Source: Lautropia sp. (GTDB lineage Bacteria > Pseudomonadota > Gammaproteobacteria > Burkholderiales > Burkholderiaceae_E). From it: a DNA stretch of 53,341 nucleotides. Under the pieces are notes generated by a model. That model saw only the letters and a program-made list of their open reading frames with translations, did not search any database and was not told where the DNA came from. The first letter of the stretch is position 1, and every line of letters starts with the position of its first letter. Shown here one piece after another: positions 17,040-24,710 of the stretch. The position numbers and the translations under genes are program-made. The stretch covers positions 1 through 53,341 of the forward strand of contig JAUNHU010000009.1 in the NCBI GenBank assembly GCA_030523825.1, given 5' to 3'.

Positions 17040-17084
17040 GCTTCCGCCACGACAGACGGCAGTTCGGCTGCCCCGGAGTTGTTC

Positions 17085-17843
17085 ATGACTTACAAACTCG
17101 TGCTCATCCGCCACGGCGAAAGCCAGTGGAACCTCGACAACCGCTTCACCGGCTGGACCGACGTGGATCTCACGCCCAATGGCGTCGAGGAAGCACGCCG
17201 TGCCGGTCAGCTGCTGAAATCCGAGGGCTACGACTTCGACGTGTGCTACACCTCGGTGCTGCGCCGCGCCAACCGCACCCTCTGGACCGTGCTGGAAGAA
17301 ATGGATCGCACCTGGCTGCCGGTCATCCACAGCTGGCGCCTGAACGAGCGCCACTACGGCAACCTGCAGGGCTGGAACAAGGCCGAAACCGCCGCCAAGT
17401 ATGGTGACGACCAGGTCAAGATCTGGCGCCGTGCCTACGCCATCGCGCCCCCGCCGCTGGCCGAGGACGACGAGCGTCTCATCGCCCAGAACAAGGACCC
17501 GCGCTACGCCAGCCTGCCGGCCAGCGACCTGCCGCGCACCGAGTGCCTGCAGGACACGGTTGCCCGCGTGCTGCCCTTCTGGAACGACACCATCGCCCCG
17601 GACATCCGCTCGGGCCGCCGCGTCATCATCGCCGCCCACGGCAACTCGCTGCGCGCACTGGTCAAGCACCTCGACGGCATCTCGGACGACGACATCGTCG
17701 AACTCAACATTCCGACCGCCCGTCCGCTGGTGTATGAGCTGGATGACAACCTGAAGCCCATTCGCCACTATTATCTGGGCAACCAGGCCGAGATCGAGGC
17801 AGCCATGGCCGCCGTGGCCAAGCAGGGCAGCGCCAAGAAGTAA
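17085..17843 (+). CDS. gpmA: 2,3-bisphosphoglycerate-dependent phosphoglycerate mutase
   Basis: 252 residues ([20 protein letters not shown]). It interconverts 3- and 2-phosphoglycerate in glycolysis and gluconeogenesis. The phosphohistidine motif [10 protein letters not shown] has His at residue 10; the catalytic Glu lies in LNERHYG (about 88), and the second His is in [10 protein letters not shown] (about 185). Length and motifs are normal. An ATG two codons upstream (17079) is also possible. It is divergent from the rhodanese gene and followed by ctpA. Confidence 0.97.
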   Translation: MTYKLVLIRHGESQWNLDNRFTGWTDVDLTPNGVEEARRAGQLLKSEGYDFDVCYTSVLRRANRTLWTVLEEMDRTWLPVIHSWRLNERHYGNLQGWNKAETAAKYGDDQVKIWRRAYAIAPPPLAEDDERLIAQNKDPRYASLPASDLPRTECLQDTVARVLPFWNDTIAPDIRSGRRVIIAAHGNSLRALVKHLDGISDDDIVELNIPTARPLVYELDDNLKPIRHYYLGNQAEIEAAMAAVAKQGSAKK

Positions 17844-18022
17844 GGAGGCCCCGCCCTCCCGCTGGCCCAGCCAGCCTCCGATCCTCATGCGGCGCAGTCA
17901 GCCTGTCGGTTGACCGCGCCGCCGGCCGCGTTTAGACGGTATACTGGGCGATTCATCCCTCCCGATGGATCGTGCGGTGTGCCGTTCCTGCCCGCATCGC
18001 TGAAAAAGGATCGCGTTTTTTC

Positions 18023-19525
18023 ATGTCCACATCCCTCAGATCTGCCAGACTCGTCGGCATCGGCGCCATCGCCGGGATCGCGCTCAGCCTCGGCCTCACT
18101 GCCGTTGCCGAACGCTCCAGCAGCGACATCACCCGTCTGCCCGTCGACGAGATCCGCGAATTCAGCGAGATCTTCGGCACCATCAAGTCCTTCTACGTCG
18201 AACCCGTGAAGGACGAGAAGCTGTTTGCCGATGCCATCAACGGCATGCTCACCGGCCTCGATCCGCACTCGGCCTACCTCGACGAGAACGCCTTCGGCGA
18301 CCTGCAGGCCAACACGCAGGGCCAGTTCGGCGGGCTCGGCATCGAGATCGGCACCGAAGACGGCTTCGTCAAGGTCATCTCGCCCATCGAGGACACCCCC
18401 GCATCGCGCGCCGGCATCAAGGCAGGCGACCTCATCGTCAAGATCAACGACACCCCCACCAAGGGGCTGCAACTCGATCAGGCGGTGAAGATGATGCGCG
18501 GCAAGCCCAAGAGCCGCGTCACCCTCACGCTGCAGCGCAAGGACGTGGCCCAGCCCATCGTCGTCAACCTGGTGCGTGACATCATCCGCGTCAAGTCGGT
18601 TCGCAGCAAGGAGCTGCAACCGGGCGTCGGCTACTTCCGCGTCACCGCCTTCCAGGAACACACCGTCGAAAGCCTGGCCGACCAGATCCGCCAGATGGGC
18701 AAGCGCGGTCCGCTCAAGTCCATCATCCTCGACCTGCGCAACGACCCGGGTGGCCTGCTCAACGGCGCCATCGGCGTCTCGGCGCTGTTCCTGAAGCCCG
18801 GCATGGAAGTGGTCTCCACCAACGGCCGCGCCCCCGATTCCAAGCGCAGCTACCGCGCCGCGCCCGAAGACTACCTCACCAGCCGCTCCATCGACCCGCT
18901 GGCCAACCTGCCGGCCTGGACCAAGACGGCGAAGATGGTCGTGCTGGTCAACGCCGGTTCGGCCTCGGCCTCCGAGATCGTCGCGGGTGCCCTGCAGGAT
19001 CACAAGCGTGCCACCATCATCGGCACGCAAACCTTCGGCAAGGGCTCGGTGCAGACCATCCTGCCCATCAGCATCACCGGCCGCAACACCGCCATCAAGC
19101 TCACCACGGCGCGCTACTACACGCCCAACGGTCGTTCCATCCAGGCACGCGGCATCATTCCCGACCACATCGTCGAGGAAAGCGCCGATGCCGAGATCAA
19201 TGCCCTGCGTGTGCGCGAGGCCGACCTGCAGCGCCACCTGAGCAACGACCGCGACACCACGCCGGAAGTGAAGTCCAACATCCCCACCCACATCGACCAG
19301 CAGCGCCTGCGCAACTACAAGCCGGTCGAACTGGGTGTGCCCGAGCAGGACTTCCAGCTCCAGCAGGCGCTCAACTTCCTGCACGACCGGCCCATCGTGA
19401 AGATGCCGCCGCTGCCCGCAGGTGCCAAGCCGGCCGCCAATGCAGCCGACAAGGCGAAGAACGCCCCGGCCGCCAATGGCAAGGCCAGCGAAAAGGCAGG
19501 CGACAAGGGCGCAGCCAAACCCTGA
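18023..19525 (+). CDS. ctpA: carboxy-terminal processing protease (S41 family)
   Basis: 500 residues. An N-terminal hydrophobic signal/anchor (about 8-29) sends it to the periplasm. A PDZ domain spans about 95-175 (GLGIEIG ... GDLIVKINDTP). The protease core follows, with the Ser-Lys dyad at Ser315 in NAGSASASEIV and Lys340 in TQTFGKGSVQ. It trims C-termini of exported proteins. The C-terminal 60 residues are Ala/Lys-rich and low complexity. ATG at 18023 is chosen because the signal peptide starts there; AAAGGA lies some 13 bases upstream. Confidence 0.95.
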   Translation: MSTSLRSARLVGIGAIAGIALSLGLTAVAERSSSDITRLPVDEIREFSEIFGTIKSFYVEPVKDEKLFADAINGMLTGLDPHSAYLDENAFGDLQANTQGQFGGLGIEIGTEDGFVKVISPIEDTPASRAGIKAGDLIVKINDTPTKGLQLDQAVKMMRGKPKSRVTLTLQRKDVAQPIVVNLVRDIIRVKSVRSKELQPGVGYFRVTAFQEHTVESLADQIRQMGKRGPLKSIILDLRNDPGGLLNGAIGVSALFLKPGMEVVSTNGRAPDSKRSYRAAPEDYLTSRSIDPLANLPAWTKTAKMVVLVNAGSASASEIVAGALQDHKRATIIGTQTFGKGSVQTILPISITGRNTAIKLTTARYYTPNGRSIQARGIIPDHIVEESADAEINALRVREADLQRHLSNDRDTTPEVKSNIPTHIDQQRLRNYKPVELGVPEQDFQLQQALNFLHDRPIVKMPPLPAGAKPAANAADKAKNAPAANGKASEKAGDKGAAKP

Positions 19526-19539
19526 CAATGGCATCGGGC

Positions 19540-19572
19540 GGCGCACCCGTGGTCCCAGACCACCGTGCGCCC
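19540..19572 (+). terminator. strong hairpin after ctpA
   Basis: GGCGCAC ... GTGGT pairs with ACCAC ... GTGCGCC with a small internal bulge. No T run follows; it may stabilise the ctpA mRNA or slow polymerase before moeB. Confidence 0.35.
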
Positions 19573-19705
19573 CCGAAACAGAGCGCCCCAGGCCGGGGCA
19601 CTGCCCGCCACAGCCTGCCCGTACACAGGCATCACGGCATCCAGCGCCCGACATCAGGGGTTCTGGATGCCGTTTTTCTTCTGCACGATGCAAGAGACCC
19701 CCGCC

Positions 19706-20497
19706 ATGAACGACGAACAGCTCCTGCGCTACAGCCGCCACATCCTGCTGGATGAAATCAGCATCGAGGCCCAGGAGCGGCTGCTGGGCAGCACGGCGCT
19801 GGTGCTGGGTGCGGGCGGTCTGGGCTCACCGGCCGCCCTCTATCTGGCCGCCGCCGGCGTCGGCCGCATCCTGCTGGCCGATGGCGACACGGTCGATCTC
19901 ACCAACCTGCAACGCCAGATCCTGCACACCGCCGACCGCGTGGGCATGGCCAAGACCGCCTCGGCCCGTCAGGCACTTGCTGCACTGAACCCCGGCGTGG
20001 AAGTGGTGCCGCTGCCGCGGCTGGAGACAGGGCAGGAAACGGGGCTGGAAAGGGGCGATGGCACCCCGCCCTCCAGCCTGCTCGAAGCCGTTGCGCAGGC
20101 CGACGTGGTGCTCGATTGCAGCGACAACTTCGCCACCCGGCACGCACTCAACCGTGCCTGCGTGCAACTGCGCAAGCCGCTGGTATCAGGCGCGGCCATC
20201 CGCTTCGACGGTCAGCTCTCGGTTTTCGACATGCGCCAGCAGACTTCGCCCTGCTACCACTGCCTCTTTCCCGATGGCGAGGATGTGAACGAGGTCCGCT
20301 GTTCGCAGATGGGGGTGTTTGCGCCGCTCACCGGCATCATCGGCACGATGCAGGCCGCCGAGGCGCTGAAACTGGCGGGCAACTTCGGCACCCCGATGAC
20401 CGGGCGGCTGCTGATGCTGGATGCGCTCACCATGCGCTTCACCGACATCCGCGTGCCGCGCGACCCGGATTGCCCGGTTTGCGGGCACCGGCACTGA
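19706..20497 (+). CDS. moeB: ThiF/MoeB/HesA family adenylyltransferase
   Basis: 263 residues from the ATG at 19706 (MNDEQLLRYSRHILLDEISI). It adenylates the C-terminal glycine of a ubiquitin-like sulfur carrier such as MoaD or ThiS. The ATP site LGAGGLGSPAALYL is at about 34-47, DLTNLQRQILH at 64-74, and DVVLDCSDNFATRHALN is the conserved central motif. Zinc-binding CYHC and CPVC pairs are present. A Gly/Glu-rich insert of about 20 residues lies before that central motif. Whether it serves molybdopterin or thiamine cannot be told; it is the gene that usually follows ctpA in this group. Confidence 0.9.
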   Translation: MNDEQLLRYSRHILLDEISIEAQERLLGSTALVLGAGGLGSPAALYLAAAGVGRILLADGDTVDLTNLQRQILHTADRVGMAKTASARQALAALNPGVEVVPLPRLETGQETGLERGDGTPPSSLLEAVAQADVVLDCSDNFATRHALNRACVQLRKPLVSGAAIRFDGQLSVFDMRQQTSPCYHCLFPDGEDVNEVRCSQMGVFAPLTGIIGTMQAAEALKLAGNFGTPMTGRLLMLDALTMRFTDIRVPRDPDCPVCGHRH

Positions 20498-20760
20498 GCA
20501 ACACCGGCCAGCAGGCGCCTGCCATCAGATCGGCGCCGGCGATCTCGGCCCGGTGCCGACCGCTCGCACAGCGCCCTCTTTGCCAGGGGGAGATATCACG
20601 GGCCCCGCAACCATGACGGCTGCCCACGGGTGACGGCGCGAACGACGGGGCCACAGGCACCGGGCGGTCAGCCAGGCACGCCCCCCCCGGCCCCGAAGAT
20701 CGAGATCCTGATACCAGGCTCCAGACCCGCCCGCCAGGATCAAGCCCCTGGCACCAGCGC

Positions 20761-22458
20761 TCAGCGTTCCCTGTCCAGTACCTCGACATCAATCACGTCA
20801 CCATCGGCCGACACCTCGACGCGCTGCTGGCGCCTGCCAGCGCGCCGCCCTGCGGCGGGAGCCGGGCTGCGTGAGGGCATGGCGATGGTGTCGCCTGCCA
20901 CCCGGCTGCGACGACGGCTCGACAACGGCGCGCCCTCGTCCTCCTCCCAGGCAGGAACGGGAGCAGCAGCCGGCGCAGGTGACGGACGCGCCGTGATGGG
21001 AGGGGCCGGCGGGCGGGCCTGCCGGCCTGCACCGGAACGGGCTGGCGGCGGCGCGCTCTCGCGCACCGCCATCCGCTGCTGCCACTCGCGGCGCATCCGC
21101 TGGATGTCCTCGTCCATGTCGTGATCGTGGCGACTGGGCTGCCGCTGCCCCCAGATGTCCTGCAGCGGCGTGCTGCTATCCTGATCGTCCCACGGATCGC
21201 GCGCCCCCGACACGTCTTCGCGCCAGGCACGCTGCTCACGCATTTCGGCCGTGAGGCCCTCGTCAGTCCGCTCGGACCAGAGCCGCTGACGGCGCAGTGG
21301 CAGGCCATCCGGCCCCAGTCGCTGCATCACGACAGCCACTGCCGCCGCCGAATCCGCTGGCGCCATCTCCTGCCTGGGCGCCTGTTCCACGACGTCCTCT
21401 CGATAGCGGGCCACCAGTGTGGGAATCTCGCGCCCCTCCTCGTCCGGCATCGCCTCGGTAGGCGAAAAGACTTCCGTCGGGGGGAAAGCCCCGGTCGCCG
21501 GCCATCGCGTCAGCCGCGCTGTGTCCGCCTCCGTCAGCGAAGCAGCTCGCCCCGTGCCATTGAGTACCAGCCCGGCTTCCGCATCGTAGTAGTCTGCCGA
21601 CGAGCCGCCGGCAGACAGGGCAACCGCAGCCATGCCACCTGCGTGGTTCGGCAGGCCCAGCACCGGTACCGCCCCGTTCGAGGCCGACGACCAAGGGCTT
21701 GCCCCGGCCAGCCGCAAGGTACTGTCCACGTTCAGCAACTGCCGCTCCCAGAGCAGGCGTGCCGGCGCAATGTGTGTCAGCTGCTCGGCCTTCAGGTCGC
21801 CATAGCGTTCGGTGAGAAAGCGCCGCACCGCCCGCATGCGTGAGGGCCGGGCTCGCAGGCTGTGCGCGTCGGAAGCCACCATCGTGGCCCAGCCGCGCCG
21901 GATGATCTCGTTGGCCACCCGGCCGGCCCGCTGGCCGAATTCGCCCAGCACCGAAGCCGCCGTCAATTGCAGCAGGCAACCTTCCTCCAGGAAGGGCTCC
22001 AGCAACCTGGGGCGCGCCATCACGGCCTCATTGCGCTCGGGATGCGCAATCATCGGCAAAACCCCCTGTTGCACCAGATAGCGCACGCCATCCAGTGCAT
22101 TGTCGGGCATGTGAGAGTCGGGGAACTCCAGCAGCATCACCTTCATGCCTTCCCAGCCGCCCAGGAAGGGCAACTCGTCCTGGCGAAGCAGCTTGAAGGC
22201 TTCGGGCTCGAAATGCACCTCGGCGCCCAGAAACAGCTCGACCTCGATGTTCTTGGCCGCCACGAACTTGCGGAACGCCTCGAAGCGCGGGCGCAGGTAG
22301 CTCAGCGTGTTCTCCCAATAGCCGGCCCGGATATGGGGAGTCAGCACGATCTTGTCGACACCATCACGGCAGGCATGACGCAACAGCATCAGCGCCGAAT
22401 GCAGTTCCTGGGGACCGTCATCGACGGCAGGCAGATAATGGCTATGTACGTCGATCAC
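20761..22458 (-). CDS. CpsB/YwqE-type PHP tyrosine phosphatase with long C-terminal tail
   Basis: 565 residues; relatives are about 250. The N-terminal PHP domain (1-252) begins MIDVHSHYLPAVDDG and carries the metal residues of the family: HSH at 5-7, TPH near 40-42, GAEVH near 78-82, AHPER at 138-142 and SDAH at 196-199. These proteins dephosphorylate the BY-kinase that controls polysaccharide chain length. The last 313 residues are Pro/Arg/Ala-rich without known domain, ending in VEVSADGDVIDVEVLDRER. It is downstream of the kinase gene at 24711-27632, which has its own long tail. The stop is intact. Confidence 0.85.
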   Translation of the reverse strand: MIDVHSHYLPAVDDGPQELHSALMLLRHACRDGVDKIVLTPHIRAGYWENTLSYLRPRFEAFRKFVAAKNIEVELFLGAEVHFEPEAFKLLRQDELPFLGGWEGMKVMLLEFPDSHMPDNALDGVRYLVQQGVLPMIAHPERNEAVMARPRLLEPFLEEGCLLQLTAASVLGEFGQRAGRVANEIIRRGWATMVASDAHSLRARPSRMRAVRRFLTERYGDLKAEQLTHIAPARLLWERQLLNVDSTLRLAGASPWSSASNGAVPVLGLPNHAGGMAAVALSAGGSSADYYDAEAGLVLNGTGRAASLTEADTARLTRWPATGAFPPTEVFSPTEAMPDEEGREIPTLVARYREDVVEQAPRQEMAPADSAAAVAVVMQRLGPDGLPLRRQRLWSERTDEGLTAEMREQRAWREDVSGARDPWDDQDSSTPLQDIWGQRQPSRHDHDMDEDIQRMRREWQQRMAVRESAPPPARSGAGRQARPPAPPITARPSPAPAAAPVPAWEEDEGAPLSSRRRSRVAGDTIAMPSRSPAPAAGRRAGRRQQRVEVSADGDVIDVEVLDRER

Positions 22459-22602
22459 CCGTCGTTCACCTTGGCGACCCCTTCAGAGCCGCCCGGGAAG
22501 GAGGTCGCCGCCACAGGGAAACGCCGTGAACCACTCACCACCTTCATACAAACTTCCTCCTAGCAACAGCCGCATCCTTCGGAAGGATGAGGCTGTCTGC
22601 GC

Positions 22603-24630
22603 TTACCGGGTTGTCCGGCTCCCGGGCCGATGACCGAGATCACCCCGGTGTAACAGGTCGATCACGGCCAGATCACCGGCCTGACTCAAAGTATGAAGAC
22701 CATGTGCACCCGACAGTCCCGACAGCGTGTCCGGATAAATTTCCCTTACCAGTTCTTCGCGATAGACATGTTCGCTGAGCTCAACAATGCGATACACGGC
22801 AATTCCATGCCCATAACAATCAAACGCCTGGATCTGGCCGTAACGAAAAATACTGTTATCCGACACAAGAATACCCGCATTGCGACCGCCGTGGCTGTCG
22901 ATCCGCACCGGATTCATCGGATGAGGCGTCCAATGCTGCGACAACGGGTGCGCTGCATGAAACACGTGTAACTCCGAATGAAAATCGCGGCTGGCCTGAA
23001 CGAGCGTGCTCCCCGTCCGATCCAGATTCGTCAGCATCCACCACCGCCCTTCAGCCTCGAAAAGCATGGTATCGACTGCCGCTACATTCTTCATCAAGGT
23101 TGCTATCGGTGTCCAGTCTGTTGGAAAGTGTTTGGCACGCCAGACCGTGATTCGCCCCGACCCCGACATTTCGGGGCAAAGAAAATCATCCCCTTGCCAG
23201 CGAAAATGAAAGGGAAAGGACATGTGATGCTGCGATGTGATGACCTTGCCCAGATGCCGGAGCCGTACCGCCGGCAGGTCATGCGCCCCCCGCCCCGCCG
23301 GTACGCCCCCCTCGGGCGCAGTGCCAGCAGGCGGGACTGCATCGCGGTTTTCCGCAGCATGGCCTTCGGTCAAGCCACCTGAAATGGCGGGTGCAGAAGC
23401 CGGGGCAGGCTCTGCTTCATCGGTCGGCATCTCCACCGCCAGCGCCGAGATGTGCCCGCGCCGCAGCCGGGGCTCCCACTCCTCGATGAACACCACCCGC
23501 TGGCCATCCGCCCCCTGTACCAGACAGGGGTCCGCCTGAAAACGCTTTCCCTGCGCATTGGCGAGATGGATCCCGCCAAAATCCAGGGAGGTTGGCGAGC
23601 CCGCCCGCAGGAACCCCAACTGCCAGAGATACGAACGCCCCTTGCCCGCGTCGATGGCCTTGCGCACGATCCGGCCAGCAGTACGCCCCGCATAGGCCAG
23701 AAGCTGATGCAGGGGCACCGAAACCAGACGGTTCCCGTTCAGCTCGGGCGGCAGCACCCGCTTGCGGCCCGTTTCATGCTGCGCCTGCGACCCGGCAGGC
23801 CAGATCAGGCGGAACAGGGCCTCGCCCTGCAAGCCTTCGGCAGGCGGGAGATCGCCCTCCCCCGAACCCGAACACGAACCCGAGCCGGACATGATGACGC
23901 CGGGCACAGGCTGCTGCCGATGCCACGCCAGACATTCCAGCACCGCATCCTTCATCATCCTCAACGCGGCGGCCAGCAGCAACGCCCTCGTCCGGCTCAC
24001 GCTCCAGTGCGTCTGATACCAGCCCCGGCGAATGACCCAGGGAGACTCCAGCCCCGCGCCAGCGGCATACAGCACGATACCGGCCTGATCCATGCCGTCG
24101 AGGCTCTCGACGAACCCGAGCCCCGTTTCATCGGGGGGTGCGCTCAGGCTGAAATCGAAACCGATCACCCCATAGCGGGCCTGCCGGGCCAGCGGCAACA
24201 CCAGCGCATCGGGGGCGCCACCTGCGCGAATCAGCAGATCGAATCCGGGGAGACCGGCGATGCCATCCGGCCCCTGTGCCGCATCCCCAGCCGTGTCGGC
24301 CACCGACAGGCCATCGTCATCAGCCGGGTGACGGTCGGGCAAAGGCCATGCCTCTGCAGCCACCTCCTGCACGCCCTGCCCAGGATCGTGAGAGGCGCCC
24401 AGCCGGGCAAGCCTCGCGTCCAGCCGGTACAGCCAGCGACGAAAACGCGCCTTCAGCGGACGGGGGGGAACGGGCATGGGCCGGGCGGCATGCCGGACAC
24501 CGACGAGATCCAGCCCGGGCTCGGATTCGAGAAATGCGATCAGATCCCGCGCATGCCGGCTGACCCGGACACCATCCAGCAACACCAGCACGCGCACCGG
24601 CTGCCCGTGCTGCCCATGAAGATCAGTCAT
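22603..24630 (-). CDS. formyltransferase-like / GINT1-like fusion protein in EPS locus
   Basis: 675 residues from the ATG at 24630, with GGAG 7 bases upstream. Residues 12-330 look like a formyltransferase-type fold (PVRVLVLLDGVRVSRHARDL, FDLLIRAGGAPDALVLPLAR). Residues about 333-662 match the pattern of the N-terminal domain of plant glucosamine inositolphosphorylceramide transferase and its bacterial relatives: FGGIHLANAQGKRFQADPCL, QHHMSFPFHFRW, WMLTNLDRTG and GGRNAGIL. A low-complexity insert of about 55 residues (401-455) interrupts that part. Probably a sugar-modifying or transfer enzyme for the polymer; the reaction is unknown. It sits between the kinase and phosphatase genes. Confidence 0.7.
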   Translation of the reverse strand: MTDLHGQHGQPVRVLVLLDGVRVSRHARDLIAFLESEPGLDLVGVRHAARPMPVPPRPLKARFRRWLYRLDARLARLGASHDPGQGVQEVAAEAWPLPDRHPADDDGLSVADTAGDAAQGPDGIAGLPGFDLLIRAGGAPDALVLPLARQARYGVIGFDFSLSAPPDETGLGFVESLDGMDQAGIVLYAAGAGLESPWVIRRGWYQTHWSVSRTRALLLAAALRMMKDAVLECLAWHRQQPVPGVIMSGSGSCSGSGEGDLPPAEGLQGEALFRLIWPAGSQAQHETGRKRVLPPELNGNRLVSVPLHQLLAYAGRTAGRIVRKAIDAGKGRSYLWQLGFLRAGSPTSLDFGGIHLANAQGKRFQADPCLVQGADGQRVVFIEEWEPRLRRGHISALAVEMPTDEAEPAPASAPAISGGLTEGHAAENRDAVPPAGTAPEGGVPAGRGAHDLPAVRLRHLGKVITSQHHMSFPFHFRWQGDDFLCPEMSGSGRITVWRAKHFPTDWTPIATLMKNVAAVDTMLFEAEGRWWMLTNLDRTGSTLVQASRDFHSELHVFHAAHPLSQHWTPHPMNPVRIDSHGGRNAGILVSDNSIFRYGQIQAFDCYGHGIAVYRIVELSEHVYREELVREIYPDTLSGLSGAHGLHTLSQAGDLAVIDLLHRGDLGHRPGSRTTR

Positions 24631-24710
24631 CAACACACTCCAGACGCAACATCACCCGCGAGGCATCGAGCACGTGATGCTTCGCGGGATCGGGCCATGC
24701 AAACAGAACC

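Noticed and set aside
17006..17086. ATG start for the rhodanese gene at 17086
   Set aside because: It would overlap the start of the divergent gpmA gene. The GTG at 17005 starts at the membrane helix and leaves a TATAAT box upstream.
17910..17945. TTGACC and TATACT ahead of ctpA as a promoter
   Set aside because: The spacing between the two words is 24 bp, too long for a standard sigma-70 promoter.
17885..19741. A 618-codon minus-strand frame opposite ctpA
   Set aside because: ctpA has clear PDZ and Ser-Lys dyad motifs on the plus strand. The antisense product is a shadow of its codon bias.
20498..20760. Terminator between convergent moeB and the phosphatase gene
   Set aside because: No stem with a T tract was found in this 263-bp gap; termination there, if any, is not visible.
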